A stretch of 9,284 nucleotides of DNA from assembly GCA_934277865.1 (NCBI GenBank), contig CAKQVW010000097.1, positions 1 to 9,284 on the forward strand, written 5' to 3'. The notes beneath the pieces are model-generated. The model had not been told where the DNA came from. It was given only the letters and a program-made list of their open reading frames with translations, and searched no databases. The translations under genes were made by a program, and so were the position numbers. Origin of the DNA: an uncultured Pseudobdellovibrionaceae bacterium (GTDB lineage: Bacteria > Bdellovibrionota > Bdellovibrionia > Bdellovibrionales > JAMPXM01). Below, one piece after another: positions 6,890 to 9,284 of the stretch; within the stretch, counting starts at the first letter, position 1; every line of letters starts with the position of its first letter.

Positions 6890-7926
6890 GGACTCTAAAA
6901 CGACTCTGGCAGCTGTTTTTGGCGCGCAACAAAGAATTTTATCGAGACCGTGGCTCGATGAGTTGGAATTTTCTATTTCCGGTTCTGATCATCGCCGGTT
7001 TTGCCTTTGCCTACAGTGGAAAACCCAAACCGCTGTTTACCATCGGTGTGATCGGAACAGTGAACCCGATGGTCGATTGGCAGTATGCCAAGTTTGTCGA
7101 GGTCTCGGAAACAGAAGACGAGATCGCCAAAGCGAGAGAAAAAGTCGGCCGGCACCAAATGGATCTGCTGGTTCAGGTATCGTCCCGGACTTCAGCTGCG
7201 GCGACTCAGGCAGACGGTAAGTACTGGGTGAATGCGACCTCTCCACAAGGGGACACCTTAGAAAAAATGCTGGCAAGTCTGCGCCACGTTCAGTGGCATC
7301 GCGAAGAGATCACCGGCCAGGCCATTCGTTTTGTCGACTGGCTCACGCCGGGAGTGATCGGCATCAACATGATGTTCTCGGCGCTATTTGGCGTCGGTTA
7401 TGTCTTGGTTCGCTATCGGAAGTCCGGTGTTTTAAAGCGCCTGAAGGCGACGCCGGTTCGTGCCTGGGAATTTTTGATGGCACAAATTCTGTCGCGCTTC
7501 GTTTTGATTTCGATCACGACCTTTGTGATTTTCTTAGGTGCGATTCTGATTCTCGGCATTCCGGTTCATGGCTCGGCTTGGACACTGGCGTTGGTTATGG
7601 CCGTCGGAACGTTGTGCTTGATTTCGCTGGGTTTGATTGTCGCGGCTCGGGTCTCCAGCGAGGAATTGGCGGGTGGATTGCTGAACATGATGACCTGGCC
7701 GATGATGTTTCTCTCGGGAGTTTGGTTTTCATTGGAAGGATTAAATCCGTGGCTGCAGAAAGCGTCGATGTTGTCGCCGCTCACGCACATGGTGTCGGCG
7801 GCTCGTGCAGTCATGATCGACGGAGAAGGCTTGATGTCGCCTGTGGTTTATCTGCCGCTTTTGATTCTCTCGATCCTTGCGGTTTTTGGACTCGCCGTTG
7901 GCTCGTGGCTGTTTCGCTGGGAATAG
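6886..7926 (+). CDS. ABC-2 type exporter, permease subunit
   Basis: A 346-residue inner membrane protein of the ABC-2 permease family, forming the channel with the ATPase encoded just before it. It has a helix at about 27-44, a soluble extracytoplasmic region at about 45-150, then five helices at about 153-174, 201-224, 231-254, 265-282 and 321-343. Family landmarks are RKSGVLKRLKATPVRAWEF (179-197), the cytoplasmic coupling segment after the second helix, and MFLSGVWFSLEGLNPWLQ (274-291). The start is a GTG that overlaps the ATPase stop (GTGA), with GAGAGG (6874-6879) six bases upstream, a good ribosome binding site. Presumably two copies pair with two ATPases. Substrate unknown; no biosynthetic or resistance gene next door gives a hint. 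Confidence 0.94.
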   Translation: MRTLKRLWQLFLARNKEFYRDRGSMSWNFLFPVLIIAGFAFAYSGKPKPLFTIGVIGTVNPMVDWQYAKFVEVSETEDEIAKAREKVGRHQMDLLVQVSSRTSAAATQADGKYWVNATSPQGDTLEKMLASLRHVQWHREEITGQAIRFVDWLTPGVIGINMMFSALFGVGYVLVRYRKSGVLKRLKATPVRAWEFLMAQILSRFVLISITTFVIFLGAILILGIPVHGSAWTLALVMAVGTLCLISLGLIVAARVSSEELAGGLLNMMTWPMMFLSGVWFSLEGLNPWLQKASMLSPLTHMVSAARAVMIDGEGLMSPVVYLPLLILSILAVFGLAVGSWLFRWE

Positions 7927-7944
7927 GCCGGAGGGCCGCAGTGG

Positions 7945-7977
7945 AAAAATAAAAACCGCGAGTGGGTGCTCGCGGTT
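7945..7977 (-). terminator. Rho-independent terminator of the 78-residue protein gene
   Basis: Read on the minus strand, a perfect 9-base-pair stem AACCGCGAG / CTCGCGGTT (7954-7962 with 7969-7977, six-base loop) is followed directly by a T-rich run, TTTTTATTTTT once stem-end bases are included. It lies 37 bases after the stop of the minus-strand gene at 8015. In the plus direction the same hairpin follows the ABC permease stop by 27 bases but lacks a T-run, so it would be a weaker stop for that operon. Confidence 0.85.
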
Positions 7978-8014
7978 GGATAGTTTCAACAAGCCGGTTT
8001 TTTAGACCGAGGCT

Positions 8015-8251
8015 TTAAGCGACTTTTTTGTGTTTCGTGTAAGCCTGGAACTTCTTATCGAAGTCGATTGGCTTTTTGCCTTCGCGAGTGAGAAGTCCCC
8101 ACTTAAACCAGTCGTAGTGCTCCGAGCAGAAGTCCATTTTCTCTGACTTCTTCTTGCAGCCTTCCGACTTGCAGTTTGTAGGAAGAGTAGCGACTGGCCC
8201 TGAGGCTGGTGCCCCGCCGTTTGATTCTTTGTGCTTCAGCTTTTGCGCCAT
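8015..8251 (-). CDS. Small Cys/His-rich putative zinc-binding protein
   Basis: A 78-residue, Lys-rich soluble protein. The centre has C27-X4-C32-X9-C42-X2-H45 (in NCKSEGCKKK and FCSEHYDWFKWGLL), a spacing that could hold one zinc ion in a small finger or ribbon. The tail GKKPIDFDKKFQAYTKHKK is basic and probably helical. I recall similar small proteins with a 'FCxEHYxxFKxGL' block in Bdellovibrio-like genomes, but have no function for them; nucleic acid binding is only a guess from charge and the Cys/His cluster. The gene has AAAAAGGAG eight bases before the ATG, a strong ribosome binding site, and its own strong terminator, so it looks well expressed and monocistronic or last in its unit. 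Confidence 0.85.
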   Translation of the reverse strand: MAQKLKHKESNGGAPASGPVATLPTNCKSEGCKKKSEKMDFCSEHYDWFKWGLLTREGKKPIDFDKKFQAYTKHKKVA

Positions 8252-8270
8252 GAGGCGATCTCCTTTTTGT

Positions 8271-8282
8271 GGTCCAAGGACC
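8271..8282. promoter_or_regulatory. Short inverted repeat just upstream of the Cys/His protein's ribosome binding site
   Basis: GGTCC-AA-GGACC, a perfect 5-base dyad with a 2-base spacer, 20-31 bases before the ATG. The spacer is too short for a stable RNA loop, so a protein-binding site is more likely than a hairpin, if it is functional at all. Confidence 0.2.
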
Positions 8283-8357
8283 TGAATCTGGACACTACAC
8301 TCATCGGAGTCTCGACCCAGGGCTTAAGCAGAAAGTCCGGTTGATGAGCAGAACTCG

Positions 8358-8405
8358 ACCATCGTCTGATGGTTCGCAGCAGATCGCGTATCAGGGCGAT
8401 ACGCG
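8358..8405. repeat. Two adjacent hairpins at the 3' end of the lipoprotein gene
   Basis: CGCGTATC / GATACGCG (8385-8392 with 8398-8405, five-base loop) spans the lipoprotein stop codon, and ACCATC / GATGGT (8358-8363 with 8368-8373, four-base loop) follows 11 bases later. Neither has a T-run in either direction, so they are not classic intrinsic terminators. They may stabilise the lipoprotein mRNA 3' end or attenuate read-through into the downstream Cys/His protein gene. No recognisable promoter for that gene is seen in the 139 bases between the two genes. Confidence 0.4.
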
Positions 8406-9206
8406 AACGCGCACATAGTTGGTCTGACAGTAGACCGTGCCGTCTGCGTTTTTCACAACGATTCGTCGCACATACTCCATCCCGGCGTCGATGTTTTGCA
8501 TCTGACGGGTGTAGGACGTGGTCGATGCGCCATCGTAGGGGAGTGCGGCGATCGTTTGATTGTTGTTCATGCCTTGCCACTCTAGCGTTCCACCTGTTGG
8601 AACGGCGGTTCCGGTTCCGTAACCGATCGTCATCGAGACCACGCCGCCTACACGAACTTGCGTGGTGGACGTTGAGAGTGTGCAGATTCGTCCCTGAAGC
8701 GTGGTCTGAACCGAATTGGTTTGGCAGAGCGCTCGTCCCAGCGGATCTCGAATCTGAAAGTATCGCAAGTAGGTGCCGCCGATGACTCCAGGGGCGGCGT
8801 TGGTGTATTGCTGGGACATCGTGGTCAGGTACTCAGGCACCACTTCGCTAGCGTCCGCGATTCCGTTCTTCGAACCGTAGACATAAATGCGATAGCCAGT
8901 GGGCACGTTGCCAGTCGGAGTGATGGTGTAGCTGTAACTGCCTCCGACCGCGACGTTGGTGGCCGAGACGGTGGCGGAACAAGTCACACCGGTATTCAGA
9001 GTTTCGTTGAAATTGGCAGGCAGTCGATACTGCGAATCGCCCGAGATGCCAGTGTCGTCGAGCGAGGCGCCTTCCCCCTGTTCCAGTGGGCGAGGTGCAC
9101 AGTTTTGAAAGCTCAAAATGACAAGCCCAAGCCCGAGCAGGCCCATGGCAAGCAGTCGGCCAGACTTCTTCTTCAGACCAGAAGTTTCCCCAGAAATTTT
9201 CCCCAC
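8391..9206 (-). CDS. Lipoprotein with two tandem Ig-like domains
   Basis: A 271-residue exported protein if the GTG at 9206 is the start. Residues 12-36 form a lipoprotein-type signal: KKK, a Leu/Gly-rich core, then LSFQNC with Cys36 as the likely lipidated residue. FQN before Cys is unlike the usual L-A-G box. A polar linker follows (37-75), then two repeats, each beginning with Cys (76, 175) and ending in a C-Q-T-N motif (Cys161, Cys260). Cys-Cys distance is exactly 85 in both, and VGG and VPTG recur at matching places; each pair could form a disulfide. The beta-rich composition suggests Ig-like folds. Start: AAAGGG eight bases upstream supports the GTG; the frame stays open to the window edge, and a Met at 21 would lose the charged signal region. 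Function unknown; a surface or periplasmic binding or structural role is inferred. Confidence 0.82.
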   Translation of the reverse strand: MGKISGETSGLKKKSGRLLAMGLLGLGLVILSFQNCAPRPLEQGEGASLDDTGISGDSQYRLPANFNETLNTGVTCSATVSATNVAVGGSYSYTITPTGNVPTGYRIYVYGSKNGIADASEVVPEYLTTMSQQYTNAAPGVIGGTYLRYFQIRDPLGRALCQTNSVQTTLQGRICTLSTSTTQVRVGGVVSMTIGYGTGTAVPTGGTLEWQGMNNNQTIAALPYDGASTTSYTRQMQNIDAGMEYVRRIVVKNADGTVYCQTNYVRVRVSP

Positions 9207-9284
9207 CAGTAGAACCCTTTCGAGTGTCCGACCTTCATCGTCTCTCGAAATGAGCCAAATGAGAAGAGGCGAAGCCAACCACGT

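Noticed and set aside
7926..7938. GGCC-rich mini hairpin after the ABC permease stop
   Set aside because: The stem is only about 4 base pairs and has no T-run; the strong hairpin at 7954-7977 explains termination better.
7293..7952. Plus-strand open frame of 219 codons inside the ABC permease gene
   Set aside because: It overlaps the permease in another frame, and its translation is Arg/Asp/Gly-rich without hydrophobic or catalytic pattern.
8721..9212. Plus-strand open frame of 163 codons opposite the lipoprotein
   Set aside because: The lipoprotein frame shows a signal peptide and an internal protein repeat, which prove the minus frame; the plus frame shows neither.

Overview
The window looks like chromosomal DNA of a free-living Gram-negative bacterium with moderate GC. 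Two things point, weakly, to the Bdellovibrionota or a neighbouring deltaproteobacterial-type lineage: the lipoprotein signal peptide ending in FQNC, and the small Cys/His-rich protein with a 'FCxEHYxWFKxGLL' pattern. Both rest on memory of such proteins and not on a search. Genes are tightly packed with several 1-4 base stop/start overlaps. I see no rRNA, tRNA, CRISPR array, insertion sequence, integrase or toxin-antitoxin signature, and no gap longer than about 140 bases between genes.

Layout. Minus strand, 1-2027: a compact operon moxR (AAA+ ATPase) - DUF58 protein - start of a TgpA-like membrane transglutaminase that runs off the left edge. Plus strand, 2117-3531: a small unknown membrane protein translationally coupled to a DMT/EamA transporter. 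Minus strand, 3467-6003: a UMF1-type major facilitator followed by an M20 metallopeptidase whose start overlaps the transporter's stop. The peptidase end overlaps the convergent EamA gene by 65 bases. Plus strand, 6086-7926: an ABC-2 type exporter (ATPase then permease). Minus strand, 7945-9206: a 78-residue putative zinc-binding protein with its own terminator, and upstream of it a lipoprotein with two tandem Ig-like domains.

How they work together. MoxR/DUF58/TgpA is a widespread envelope-associated module. The UMF1-M20 pair may link movement of amino acids or peptides with hydrolysis of an amide-linked substrate. The ABC pair is a self-contained exporter. The right end carries lineage-specific genes: the twin-domain lipoprotein and the Cys/His protein. 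These, with the unknown 161-residue protein, are the least described parts. I did not find convincing evidence of a new multi-gene system; the observations below are modest and scored that way.
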